A stretch of DNA of 64,000 nucleotides from Buttiauxella izardii. Its GTDB lineage: Bacteria > Pseudomonadota > Gammaproteobacteria > Enterobacterales > Enterobacteriaceae. A program made the translations under genes and the position numbers. The DNA lies in NCBI RefSeq assembly GCF_003601925.1, contig NZ_QZWH01000001.1, positions 62,001 to 126,000 on the forward strand. The letters are read 5' to 3'. Each line of letters begins with the position of its first letter. The stretch's first letter is position 1. The notes beneath the pieces are model-generated. The model had not been told where the DNA came from. It searched no databases and saw only the letters and a program-made list of their open reading frames with translations. Shown here in pieces: positions 37,522 through 45,635 of this stretch.

Positions 37522-40107
37522 ATGAATAGCAAAAATAATCAGGGCAGGAACATGCCCGAACCACGTGTCAGTAAGCTGGCGTATCTGATTGCCGGTCATT
37601 TGATGTTACTGGGGGGCATGTCTTTTGGTGCCCAGGCACGTGATGTGTTTAACCCGTTATTGCTCGAGGTGGGTGCACCGCAGCAGGGCGTAACCGATTT
37701 GTCTGTTTTCGAAGAGGGCGCAGGCCAGCCACCAGGTATTTACCGTGTGGATATATTCCTCAACAACGACCAGTTCGATACCCGTAACGTGGAATTTAGC
37801 CTGCAAAAAGATGCGCAGGGCAAAGAGACGCTGCAACCGTGTCTGAGTGTGGCGATGCTTCATGAGATGGGCGTGAAAACCGATCTGTATCCGGAGCTGG
37901 GTGCGAAGGAGGCGAAGTGCGCAAAACTGAGTGCCATTCCGCAGGCCAGTACTGATTTTCGTTTCAACGATCAGCGACTGCTGGTGAGTGTCCCGCAACT
38001 GGCGGTGTCCCAGAGTGCGCGCGGTGCCGTGCCGGAAAACCAGTGGGATAACGGCATCGTTGCCATGCTGCTCAACTACAGCCTGAGCGGGTCAAATAGC
38101 TACGCCAAAAACGGCCAGAGTTCTGACAGCAACAGCCAGTACGCCAACCTGCGCCCGGGTCTTAACATCGGCCCGTGGCGTCTGCGTAACTACACCACCT
38201 GGAGCCGAGACAGCAACGGCCAGGACAAGTGGGACACGGTTTATACCTATGCCGCCCGCAGCATTAATGCGCTGAAAAGCCAGCTGGTGCTGGGTGACAG
38301 CAGCTCACCTTCTGACGTGTTCGACAGCGTGCCGTTCCGTGGTGCGCAACTGGCTTCCGACGATGACATGATGCCGGACAGCCTGAAAGGTTATGCCCCG
38401 GTGGTGCGTGGGATTGCGCGTACCAATGCGCAGGTTGTCATCCGCCAGAACGGTTACGTCATTTACCAGAGCTACGTGGCACCCGGTGCCTTTGAAATCA
38501 CTGACATGTACCCAACCGGCGGCTCCGGTGATCTGTATGTGACCATTAAAGAAGCCGACGGCAGCGAACAAAAACTCGTTATTCCATACGCCTCTTTGCC
38601 GGTTCTGCAGCGCGAAGGGCGCCTCAAATACAGTATTACCGGCGGCCAGTATCGTTCCTATGATGGCAGCGTTGATGAAACGCCATTCAGCCAGGGCACG
38701 GCCATTTATGGCTTGCCGGCAGGCTTCACGGCGTACGGTGGCGGGCAGTTCTCCAGCCATTACCAGTCGCTGGCATTAGGTGCGGGTAAAAACCTCGGTG
38801 ACTTTGGTGCGGTTTCGGCTGATGTGACACAAGCCTGGTCGACCTTACAGGATCAGCCAAAAGACAGCGGCCAGTCGTGGCGTGCGCGTTACAGCAAAAA
38901 CATTGTGCAGACTGGGACTAACTTTGCGATTGCAGGTTATCGCTACTCCACCAGTGGTTATTACAGCCTGCAGGAAGTGATGGATACCTACCGTGACGGC
39001 CCTGCCAGCTATCTGCAGCAACTGGAGCGCCCTCGCAACCGCAGTGAATTGTCCATCAGCCAGAATCTGACTGAGGCTCTGGGCACGCTGTCTCTGAGCT
39101 GGGTCAGTGAAGATTACTGGAACAGTGATCGGACCATGCGCTCCATCGGCGCGGGTTACAGCAACTCGTTCAACGGCATGAGCTACGGCCTGAACTACAG
39201 CTATAACGAAAACTCCACCGCCAATAAAAATGGGGTGCAGGGGCGTGGCAAGGTTTATGACCGCGATCAGGTGTTCAGCTTCAACCTGAGCGTGCCAATG
39301 AGCCTCTTTATGCCGAACACCTACGCCAGCTACAACCTGAACACCAGTAAGAATGGTAATACCACCAATAGTGTGGGCTTGAACGGGATGGCGCTTGAAG
39401 GCAACAGCCTGAGCTGGGGTGTGCAGCAGGGTTATGGCAGCCAGGGTGTAGGCTATACCGGCAACCTGAATGCAGATTACCGGGGCACTTACGGTGAAGT
39501 GAACGGCGGTTACAGCTATGACCGTAACAGCCAGCGTCTGAACTACGGCGTGCAGGGGGGCCTTGTTGCCCATGAAAATGGCGTGACATTGGGCCAGCCG
39601 TTAGGGGAAACCATTGCCCTGATTGCCGCGCCAGGAGCGCACGGTGTGGATGTGGATAACCAGACGGGGGTGAAAACTGACTGGCGTGGGTATGCGATTG
39701 TGCCTTACACCACACCGTATCGCAGAAACTCCGTTCAGCTCAGTACGGCGACACTGCCGGACGACGTGGATCTGACCATCAACAACCAGAACGTGGTGCC
39801 AACCCGTGGCGCGGTGGTGCGTGCCAACTTTAAAGCCAGCGTCGGGCAGCGTGCACTCATGACCATCCTACGAACCACCGGTGCGCCTGTTCCGTTTGGT
39901 GCGATGGTGACTAACCAGGCCCAGAAAACGGCGCAGGGCGCAATAGTCGGTGATGCAGGGCAGGTGTATCTGACCGGTCTGGCAGACAGCGGCGCACTGA
40001 TGGTGAAGTGGGGAAGCAGCTCGCAGGAGCAGTGCCAGGTGAATTACACACTGGCGAAACAGACAACGAATGCTGGCGTTCAGGTGATGAACGGGCTGTG
40101 TAAATAA
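37522..40107 (+). CDS. Outer-membrane fimbrial usher (FimD/PapC type), cluster A
   Basis: 861 residues. An unusually long signal region ends SFGAQARD, then the N-terminal chaperone-binding domain (FNPLLLEVG, Cys-containing LQPCLSVAMLHEMG), the beta-barrel with its plug, the FPY-type FEITDMYPTGGSGDLYVTIKEADG segment (about 330-354), and C-terminal domains ending with the Cys pair QCQVNYTL and NGLCK. Secretes and assembles subunits into the fimbria. ATG 37552 is an alternative start. Highly similar to the usher at 45636-48224 along its length. Confidence 0.95.
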   Translation: MNSKNNQGRNMPEPRVSKLAYLIAGHLMLLGGMSFGAQARDVFNPLLLEVGAPQQGVTDLSVFEEGAGQPPGIYRVDIFLNNDQFDTRNVEFSLQKDAQGKETLQPCLSVAMLHEMGVKTDLYPELGAKEAKCAKLSAIPQASTDFRFNDQRLLVSVPQLAVSQSARGAVPENQWDNGIVAMLLNYSLSGSNSYAKNGQSSDSNSQYANLRPGLNIGPWRLRNYTTWSRDSNGQDKWDTVYTYAARSINALKSQLVLGDSSSPSDVFDSVPFRGAQLASDDDMMPDSLKGYAPVVRGIARTNAQVVIRQNGYVIYQSYVAPGAFEITDMYPTGGSGDLYVTIKEADGSEQKLVIPYASLPVLQREGRLKYSITGGQYRSYDGSVDETPFSQGTAIYGLPAGFTAYGGGQFSSHYQSLALGAGKNLGDFGAVSADVTQAWSTLQDQPKDSGQSWRARYSKNIVQTGTNFAIAGYRYSTSGYYSLQEVMDTYRDGPASYLQQLERPRNRSELSISQNLTEALGTLSLSWVSEDYWNSDRTMRSIGAGYSNSFNGMSYGLNYSYNENSTANKNGVQGRGKVYDRDQVFSFNLSVPMSLFMPNTYASYNLNTSKNGNTTNSVGLNGMALEGNSLSWGVQQGYGSQGVGYTGNLNADYRGTYGEVNGGYSYDRNSQRLNYGVQGGLVAHENGVTLGQPLGETIALIAAPGAHGVDVDNQTGVKTDWRGYAIVPYTTPYRRNSVQLSTATLPDDVDLTINNQNVVPTRGAVVRANFKASVGQRALMTILRTTGAPVPFGAMVTNQAQKTAQGAIVGDAGQVYLTGLADSGALMVKWGSSSQEQCQVNYTLAKQTTNAGVQVMNGLCK

Positions 40108-40118
40108 GGTCATATAAG

Positions 40119-41072
40119 ATGATAAATAAAAAACACCACATGCTGTTATTACTGGCGGGGTTATTTGTCAGTACGCTGGCAGTGACCCAAAATGCGTATG
40201 CTGTATGCCCGGCAGTTTCTCTCGCTCCACCGCCAGCGGCTATTAATGTTGATGCCAAAGTCGCCATCGGTGCGGTTGTGGGGACGACGACAGTCACATT
40301 CCCGGATGCAACATACGGATGTAGTCCACAAGTCGGACAAGCGATGTATATCTGGAAAGGGTATGGCACGCCTAACGGCAATATCTATCCCACTCATGCG
40401 CCGGGGTTAGGATATCGTCTCAAATTTGGTCCTGGGATATGGCCTGACTATATGGGGACAGATTATTTTCCGCTCGCTAAGTACAGACCAGACCAGGGGG
40501 CTCAAACGGGTATGCATGGCGGGACACTGATCATCGAGTTTATTAAGTTGGGCCCGGTTGGCAACGACCCTATTCCGGCACAAACATTAGCGGTGTATGG
40601 AGTAGGTTTGGACCTGAATGACTTTGATAAATACGTACACATAGATTTGGCTGGAGATATTCCGGTCATTGAACAGCATTTCTGTACGGCTGATTCAGTT
40701 GTAAACGTGCCTCTTGATGACGTATACACAAATGAACTAAGCCTCTCGAACCCTGGAGCTAAACCCAAGGACTTCCAAATAAAAATTAATTGCCCAACAC
40801 AAAATAATATTTCTTTATTGTTTACCGGGGATATGCAAGACGCTGCGAATGCGGTATTTAAAAATACTGACCCTGCCACGGCAAGTAGCGTCGGGGTACA
40901 GATTTTAAGAAACGGCAGCCCTGTTCCAAATGGTAATGGCAATAATATTAACTTAGGTAATGTAACTGGCAATTTAACCACGCTGTTTACAGCCCGATAT
41001 TATGCTTTAGCCACACCGGTTGCGGAAGGTGCTGTTACATCGGTAGCGTATGCCACAATTATGTATAACTAA
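40119..41072 (+). CDS. Two-domain fimbrial tip adhesin, cluster A
   Basis: 317 residues. A signal peptide (ending NAYA, about 28) is followed by an N-terminal domain of about 170 residues with Cys in AVCPAVSL and TYGCSPQV, unlike the cluster B adhesin and not matching a lectin I can name. The C-terminal half is a normal pilin domain: CTADSVVNVPLDDVYTNEL, IKINCPTQN, VGVQILRNGSPVP and terminal YATIMYN. This architecture is that of FimH-like tip adhesins. It starts 11 bp after the usher. Receptor unknown. Confidence 0.85.
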   Translation: MINKKHHMLLLLAGLFVSTLAVTQNAYAVCPAVSLAPPPAAINVDAKVAIGAVVGTTTVTFPDATYGCSPQVGQAMYIWKGYGTPNGNIYPTHAPGLGYRLKFGPGIWPDYMGTDYFPLAKYRPDQGAQTGMHGGTLIIEFIKLGPVGNDPIPAQTLAVYGVGLDLNDFDKYVHIDLAGDIPVIEQHFCTADSVVNVPLDDVYTNELSLSNPGAKPKDFQIKINCPTQNNISLLFTGDMQDAANAVFKNTDPATASSVGVQILRNGSPVPNGNGNNINLGNVTGNLTTLFTARYYALATPVAEGAVTSVAYATIMYN

Positions 41073-41119
41073 TTTACCTAAATATATGAAGCTTGCTCCA
41101 TGTAAACGGAAATATTTAA

Positions 41120-41641
41120 ATGAACATTAAACTTAAATTAGGTATATTGGCGGCAATGAGTTTCTCAATATTGATGGGGTCTGCACAAGCCATCGATACG
41201 ACAATCAATATTACTGGTAAGGTCGTGGCTTCTCCTTGTGAATTTGATGGCGACAGTACGCTTTACATCAGTTTAGGTCAAAATATTGAAACCCTGAATT
41301 TAGCAGCTGCTAACACTGCCGGCGATTGGGTACCTTTTTCATTCGCTATGAAAAACTGTCCGTTAAGTACCACCAACGTGGTGGCTACGTTTAGCGGGAC
41401 GCCTGATAGCCCTGGTTCATTAAGTCTCTACAAAAATACAGCTGATGCCACAAACATCGCCGTGGAAGTGCAATCTAATGATACAGCGCATAGGCCATTA
41501 GGCGATGGACAGGTTTGGTCAATACCCCGTACACCCAGCAATACCGCATTATTCCCGATGCGAGGGCGGATCTTGTCAAAAGGGGGAGCCACGGCAGGCT
41601 TAGTTGCCGCGGTTGTTAATATTACCTTCACCTATAACTAA
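41120..41641 (+). CDS. Minor fimbrial subunit, cluster A
   Basis: 173 residues with a signal peptide ending AQA (about 24). Mature start IDTTINITGKVVASPCEF resembles FimF/FimG adapters; second Cys in AMKNCPLST; C-terminus VVNITFTYN with the chaperone-recognition motif. Probably a tip adapter joining adhesin and rod, or an anchor/terminator. Its counterpart at 49252-49758 begins with a similar VNITGNVVASPC but has diverged elsewhere. Confidence 0.86.
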   Translation: MNIKLKLGILAAMSFSILMGSAQAIDTTINITGKVVASPCEFDGDSTLYISLGQNIETLNLAAANTAGDWVPFSFAMKNCPLSTTNVVATFSGTPDSPGSLSLYKNTADATNIAVEVQSNDTAHRPLGDGQVWSIPRTPSNTALFPMRGRILSKGGATAGLVAAVVNITFTYN

Positions 41642-41738
41642 TCTTCCAGAAAAAATACCGGGGCTGAAATGGCTCCGGCATTCTCTATTGATATACGCAT
41701 ATTAGAATTGCTCCTTAATATGGATGTATGAGGTTTGT

Positions 41739-42365
41739 ATGTTAAATGCTGCAATTGATGATTCAGATGCGCTCTACAGAAATGGCATGGAAAAATTCCT
41801 TGAGGAATTATTTTTGGATGAGCAGAACGAATCAGTGCAGTTTAAAACACTCACACAAGTAAACGCTACTCAGGCAGATGTTATCGTTAAAAGCTTTGTT
41901 CCGGGGGCTGAATATATCTGCCACCCAATGCTGAAGTTCCGCAGTAAACCCGGTTTAATTATAGGTATTTTTGATGGCGATAAAAATCCTTACCATGAAA
42001 ATTTACCGCTGTGTGTGAAAGATGCTATTTTTATTCACCGCTCTGAATCGTTAGAGACGATTCGCAATAATATTATTCAGGCATGGAAAAGTATGATGCA
42101 CAACCCCAGGGCTTTGCAGAGTAAAAAGTGTCTGAACTGTAAATATGTCACATTGACAGTCCAGCAAATTATTATTGCCAAGCATTTGCTGCGCGGTAAT
42201 GATATTGCTGAGATCGCTGTGCATTTAAATATTAGCGTAAAAACTGTCAGCGCTCATAAGCGTTTAATGATGGCGAAGTTTAATTTAAGTACAGATTGTG
42301 AATTATTGCAGTGCCTTAAGAATCTTAAAATGCATAATCCACCGGTTCATTTATTTTCCGATTAA
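41739..42365 (+). CDS. LuxR-type regulator, cluster A
   Basis: 208 residues from ATG 41739; the upstream in-frame ATG at 41724 is weaker because GAGG (41729-41732) is the ribosome-binding site, an arrangement conserved in cluster B. The N-terminal 130 residues are of unknown fold, without a recognisable phosphorylatable Asp. A CLNCKY motif precedes a GerE/LuxR helix-turn-helix: LTVQQIIIAKHLLRGNDIAEIAVHLN then ISVKTVSAHKRLMMAKFNL. Last gene of the fimbrial cluster in the same direction, so likely a cluster regulator like those found with Mat/Ecp or Fim loci. Confidence 0.8.
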   Translation: MLNAAIDDSDALYRNGMEKFLEELFLDEQNESVQFKTLTQVNATQADVIVKSFVPGAEYICHPMLKFRSKPGLIIGIFDGDKNPYHENLPLCVKDAIFIHRSESLETIRNNIIQAWKSMMHNPRALQSKKCLNCKYVTLTVQQIIIAKHLLRGNDIAEIAVHLNISVKTVSAHKRLMMAKFNLSTDCELLQCLKNLKMHNPPVHLFSD

Positions 42366-42396
42366 TCAGTCCGAATTGACATAGGCGTTTTAAACC

Positions 42397-42419
42397 AAGC
42401 CGGGGAAGCCCGGTTTTTT
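42397..42419 (+). terminator. Terminator after the cluster A LuxR gene
   Basis: CCGGG (42400-42404) / CCCGG (42409-42413) with a GAAG loop, flanked by A and followed by TTTTTT. Lies between convergent genes. Confidence 0.82.
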
Positions 42420-42438
42420 AATCTTCATCTTCAAAGTC

Positions 42439-43053
42439 TCAATACTTCGTAGGTAAATGGCGAACCTCCTTCAGCACTCCTTCCTCGATCACAATGTATT
42501 CTCCCAATTTTAATGCGGACAGAATACGCATAATCCCACTTCGTGATAGATGCGTTTTTGAACGAATATACTTTTCAGCGGTAATGGACTCCCTGAGCGA
42601 CTCAGGTTCGTTGATAAGCTTTAGTAACTGCATACGTATTATCTCATAGGCACTAGGGGCATGAAGAATCGTGGCGTAATTTAGTAACATGTTCGAGACA
42701 AACCTCATATGGACTGAGAGATTTTGCCAAAGATTGTCCTTCTCGATGATGTCAAAAATAGCATCACGAGAGGATTCAGCAATCTCGCAAGGCTCGTTGG
42801 TTGAGAAATACAAAGATGAAGCTGTGTCAAATTCACCCAAACCAAAAATAAAAGGGGCAGGTCGGCCACCTATCAGGATGCCGCCAGAGTAGTAGACAGA
42901 AATGCTCCCGGTACGTATTAGATAGCAGTTTAGTCGCCCATTAGTCACAAAAGGGTAGACTTGCCCCGCAGGGGACAACTTGAACTCCACATAAGGAGTC
43001 AGCTTTCTAATGAATTCTTCAGTATAAAGTGAGAACTTTTCACTATTGTCCAC
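42439..43053 (-). CDS. IprA/Crp-like regulator, third paralogue
   Basis: 204 residues. Same domain plan as its neighbours: degenerate cyclic-nucleotide-binding-like beta-roll (FKLSPAGQVYPFVTNGRLN, LIRTGSISVYYSGG, PFIFGLGEF) and a C-terminal winged helix (SAYEIIRMQLLKLINE, KTHLSRSGIMRILSALKLGEYIVIEEG, final LPTKY). It is clearly more divergent than the other two. It is convergent with the LuxR gene of cluster A and lies upstream of no fimbrial gene of its own, so it may be a leftover of an ancestral cluster or a cross-regulator. Confidence 0.8.
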   Translation of the reverse strand: MDNSEKFSLYTEEFIRKLTPYVEFKLSPAGQVYPFVTNGRLNCYLIRTGSISVYYSGGILIGGRPAPFIFGLGEFDTASSLYFSTNEPCEIAESSRDAIFDIIEKDNLWQNLSVHMRFVSNMLLNYATILHAPSAYEIIRMQLLKLINEPESLRESITAEKYIRSKTHLSRSGIMRILSALKLGEYIVIEEGVLKEVRHLPTKY

Positions 43054-43189
43054 ATTCTTTCCTCGGGCTTAATACTAAAGCGTCATACAGGGTCAAACAG
43101 TCTTATAAAAATATAGCATATAACACACAGGAATCTCTCACATCGCGCGCGCTAATAATTAAGCAAATGTTTCCAGTAAATTCATTGGG

Positions 43190-43849
43190 TTAGTACTTCA
43201 AAGGGAGGTGGTTGATGTTGTGCAGGATCCCTTTTTCTATGTTTACATAGTTGCCCGCTTTTAGTTCAGCCAGGATACGCATCGTGCCACTGCGGGATAA
43301 AAATGTTCTGCTAATAATGTAGTTTGTGGCAGTGGTTTTGCTCCGGATTTCCGGGCTTTCATTCATCAACTCAAGTAGTTGATAACGAATAATTTCATAA
43401 GCAGAAAGTTGTGAAATTTTAGCGCAATGCGCATAGACACGTGAAACGGTATAAATCAGCAATTTTGCGAGACTTTCCCAAAGGTTATTTTCACCAATTA
43501 AACGATGCGCTTGATTCAGTGAAAGCGTGCCGACAAGACAAGGCTCCTGAGTCCGCAAGAAGAGGTATTCTGGCGAGGATATTTGCTGACTCATTCCAAA
43601 AATAAAAGGTGCTGACTCTGAATTTAGAATCATGTTGTCATGCTTGCGATAAAGAGAAATGCTGCCTTCAAGCAGAATGAAAATGGTATTCTCGTCCTGA
43701 TCACTATAGTTAAAAATTTGTTTATTATTTGTTTCAAAAACTTTTGCGTAAGGCGTTAAGCAATTAATCAAATTCTGTATATGAGAATTGGGTTTATCAC
43801 TTCTGTTTGTGCATTCTTCTGAAATTACTGGCTTTTTTATTATCCGCAT
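43190..43849 (-). CDS. IprA/Crp-like regulator of fimbrial cluster B
   Basis: 219 residues, the same length as the cluster A regulator and strongly similar to it from LINCLTPYAKVFETNNKQIFNY to the terminal LPLKY. The winged helix shows NYIISRTFLSRSGTMRILAELKAGNYVNIEKG. The Cys in the A copy at LSRSCAM is Gly here. Divergent from the cluster B pilin; a 28-bp palindrome lies 94 bp upstream. Likely an autoregulated switch for cluster B. Confidence 0.83.
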   Translation of the reverse strand: MRIIKKPVISEECTNRSDKPNSHIQNLINCLTPYAKVFETNNKQIFNYSDQDENTIFILLEGSISLYRKHDNMILNSESAPFIFGMSQQISSPEYLFLRTQEPCLVGTLSLNQAHRLIGENNLWESLAKLLIYTVSRVYAHCAKISQLSAYEIIRYQLLELMNESPEIRSKTTATNYIISRTFLSRSGTMRILAELKAGNYVNIEKGILHNINHLPLKY

Positions 43850-44258
43850 GGCTTATAACTCCGTTGTAAGTGGATTGTTCTTAGAGGGGTTTTGTTATTT
43901 GAGTCAGTATTATGGCAAGGCGATTATCAATTTTAGTATTGCTTTCTCGGTCTAAATGTAGACCGAGAAATACCTTGAGTTTAATGCGGGATCTGATGAG
44001 AATTGATTCAGGCAGGGAAATGGAGTGTAAGCATTAGAGTTAAAATAGAATCTAGGTACGTTTTAAATGATGACGTTAAATTTCACTTTAAAAAAGCTTC
44101 TTAATTTTATTTCTCTAATTTTAATTACCATCCCTGCATATTGTCGATAGATCAAACATGGGGTGACCGGCTAGGCAATTTAATTATTTAACCATAATTG
44201 GTTGGGTATTTTTTTGCCAAAAAGAACGGAGCCTAATAAACAAATAAAGGATATTGTG
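43850..44258. other. Divergent regulator/pilin promoter region, cluster B
   Basis: 409 bp, AT-rich, no gene. Holds the 28-bp palindrome (43943-43970) and AATTGATTC (44001-44009), at the same distance from the palindrome centre (44.5 bp) as in cluster A. Closer to the pilin gene the two regions lose visible similarity. Confidence 0.6.
43943..43970. promoter_or_regulatory. Candidate operator, fimbrial cluster B
   Basis: TTTCTCGGTCTA (43943-43954) / TAGACCGAGAAA (43959-43970), perfect 12-bp arms with a 4-nt spacer, 94 bp upstream of the divergent regulator. A terminator is unlikely because it lies upstream of both genes and has no T tract. Confidence 0.68.
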
Positions 44259-44786
44259 ATGAAAAAGAATTTAATTGCTATGGCTTTCGCTGCTACTGCT
44301 GTTTTGTCTGCTGGTAATGCAATGGCTGCAGCTGGTCAGGTTAACTTCACTGGCGAAATCATCGATGCAGGTTGTGATGTTGTGAATACCCCATCTAACC
44401 CACTGCAAGTTGATCTGGGTAGTGTTGCTAAATCTGAATTCCACCAATCAGGTGACACTGCCGCACCAAGAAGCTTCAACGTGCAATTGACTAACTGCCC
44501 AGCAACGGTACAGACAGCACGTATTACTTTTGATGGCACGGCTCTGAACGGTGACAACCGCGTATTGAACCTGACTCAGGATACTGGTGTAGCTAAAGGT
44601 GTTGGTATCCAGCTATCTGATATTGCTGATGTTCTGCCACTGTTTACCCCGTCTACATCTTACTCCCTGCAAACTGGCAGCGCGGTTAACGACCTATCGT
44701 TCGTTGCTCGTTACATTTCTGTTTCAGATACCGTTGAACCAGGCCCTGCTAACGCAACAGCAACCTTCAGCGTTCTTTACAACTAA
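44259..44786 (+). CDS. Major fimbrial subunit (FimA type), cluster B
   Basis: 175 residues from ATG 44259, with AAAGGA upstream; the in-frame ATG at 44202 lacks a ribosome-binding site. Signal peptide MKKNLIAMAFAATAVLSAGNAMA, mature AAGQVNFTGEIIDAGCDVV, second Cys in QLTNCPATV, C-terminal ATFSVLYN. Same length as the cluster A pilin and aligned without visible gaps; differences concentrate in the surface-exposed middle. Forms the rod of a second, distinct fimbria. Confidence 0.92.
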   Translation: MKKNLIAMAFAATAVLSAGNAMAAAGQVNFTGEIIDAGCDVVNTPSNPLQVDLGSVAKSEFHQSGDTAAPRSFNVQLTNCPATVQTARITFDGTALNGDNRVLNLTQDTGVAKGVGIQLSDIADVLPLFTPSTSYSLQTGSAVNDLSFVARYISVSDTVEPGPANATATFSVLYN

Positions 44787-44821
44787 GAACCTTCCCTCTG
44801 GGGTCTGATTCAACGTATATG

Positions 44822-44848
44822 GCCGGCGGCATTATCGCCGGCTTTTTT
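44822..44848 (+). terminator. Attenuator between pilin and chaperone, cluster B
   Basis: GCCGGCG (44822-44828) / CGCCGGC (44836-44842), 7-nt loop, then TTTTTT. Same place as the cluster A hairpin. Confidence 0.87.
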
Positions 44849-44871
44849 CACAGCCTACACAGGAACATGCT

Positions 44872-45549
44872 ATGAAAATTTTTACTGGCTCATTACTGGC
44901 AGTCTTGCTGGTCGTTTCAACTGTCGCACAGGCCGGAGTCATTGTTGGCGGTACTCGACTTATTTATGACGGTGGCAAGAAGGAGTCTTCACTGAGCATC
45001 AACAACCCGGACAAAGTGCCTTACCTGATTCAGACCTGGGTAGACACCACCGGCGGTGGCGCTGAGAAAGCCCCCTTTATGGTTACACCTCCCTTGTTCC
45101 GCCTTGATGGCGGCCAGGAAAACGTCCTGCGTGTGGTACGTGCCGGCGGAAATTTGCCGAATCACAAAGAATCCCTCTATTGGATGAACGTCAAGGCTAT
45201 CCCGGCGGGCGAAGCTAAGGAGAATCAGAACACCTTGCAAATCGCGGTTAAAAGTCGACTTAAGCTGATCTTCCGCCCGCAGGGCCTGAAAGGAACACCA
45301 GAAGATGTTACCGAACAGCTTAAATGGCAGCGCAACGGTAACAACCTTCAGGTCACAAACCCAACTCCTTTCTATATGAACTTTATGGAAATCACAGTGG
45401 CTGGCAAGCAACTGAAAAACATCACTTATGTTGCTCCTGGTAATACAGCGAGTTTTGAATTACCTGCAGGAGCAAGCAGTGGCAGTCTGAGCTGGAAAAT
45501 TATCAGTGACTACGGTGCCATTGGACCGGAGCACAAGAGTTCTTTGTAA
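44872..45549 (+). CDS. Periplasmic fimbrial chaperone (PapD/FimC type), cluster B
   Basis: 225 residues, identical in length to the cluster A chaperone and differing at scattered positions only. Signal peptide ends AQA; GTRLIYDGGKKESSLSINN, YLIQTWVD, FMVTPPLFRLDGGQENVLRV, YWMNVKAIP and KLIFRP are the PapD-family marks. Given the similarity it might service subunits of either cluster, which is inference. Confidence 0.95.
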   Translation: MKIFTGSLLAVLLVVSTVAQAGVIVGGTRLIYDGGKKESSLSINNPDKVPYLIQTWVDTTGGGAEKAPFMVTPPLFRLDGGQENVLRVVRAGGNLPNHKESLYWMNVKAIPAGEAKENQNTLQIAVKSRLKLIFRPQGLKGTPEDVTEQLKWQRNGNNLQVTNPTPFYMNFMEITVAGKQLKNITYVAPGNTASFELPAGASSGSLSWKIISDYGAIGPEHKSSL

Positions 45550-45635
45550 GTCGCAGCGACACCAATAAAAAAACACACAGATGTTTTAACAGATTGCAGG
45601 GTTGCTAACAGTGACCCACGGCGGGGAGTTAATGG

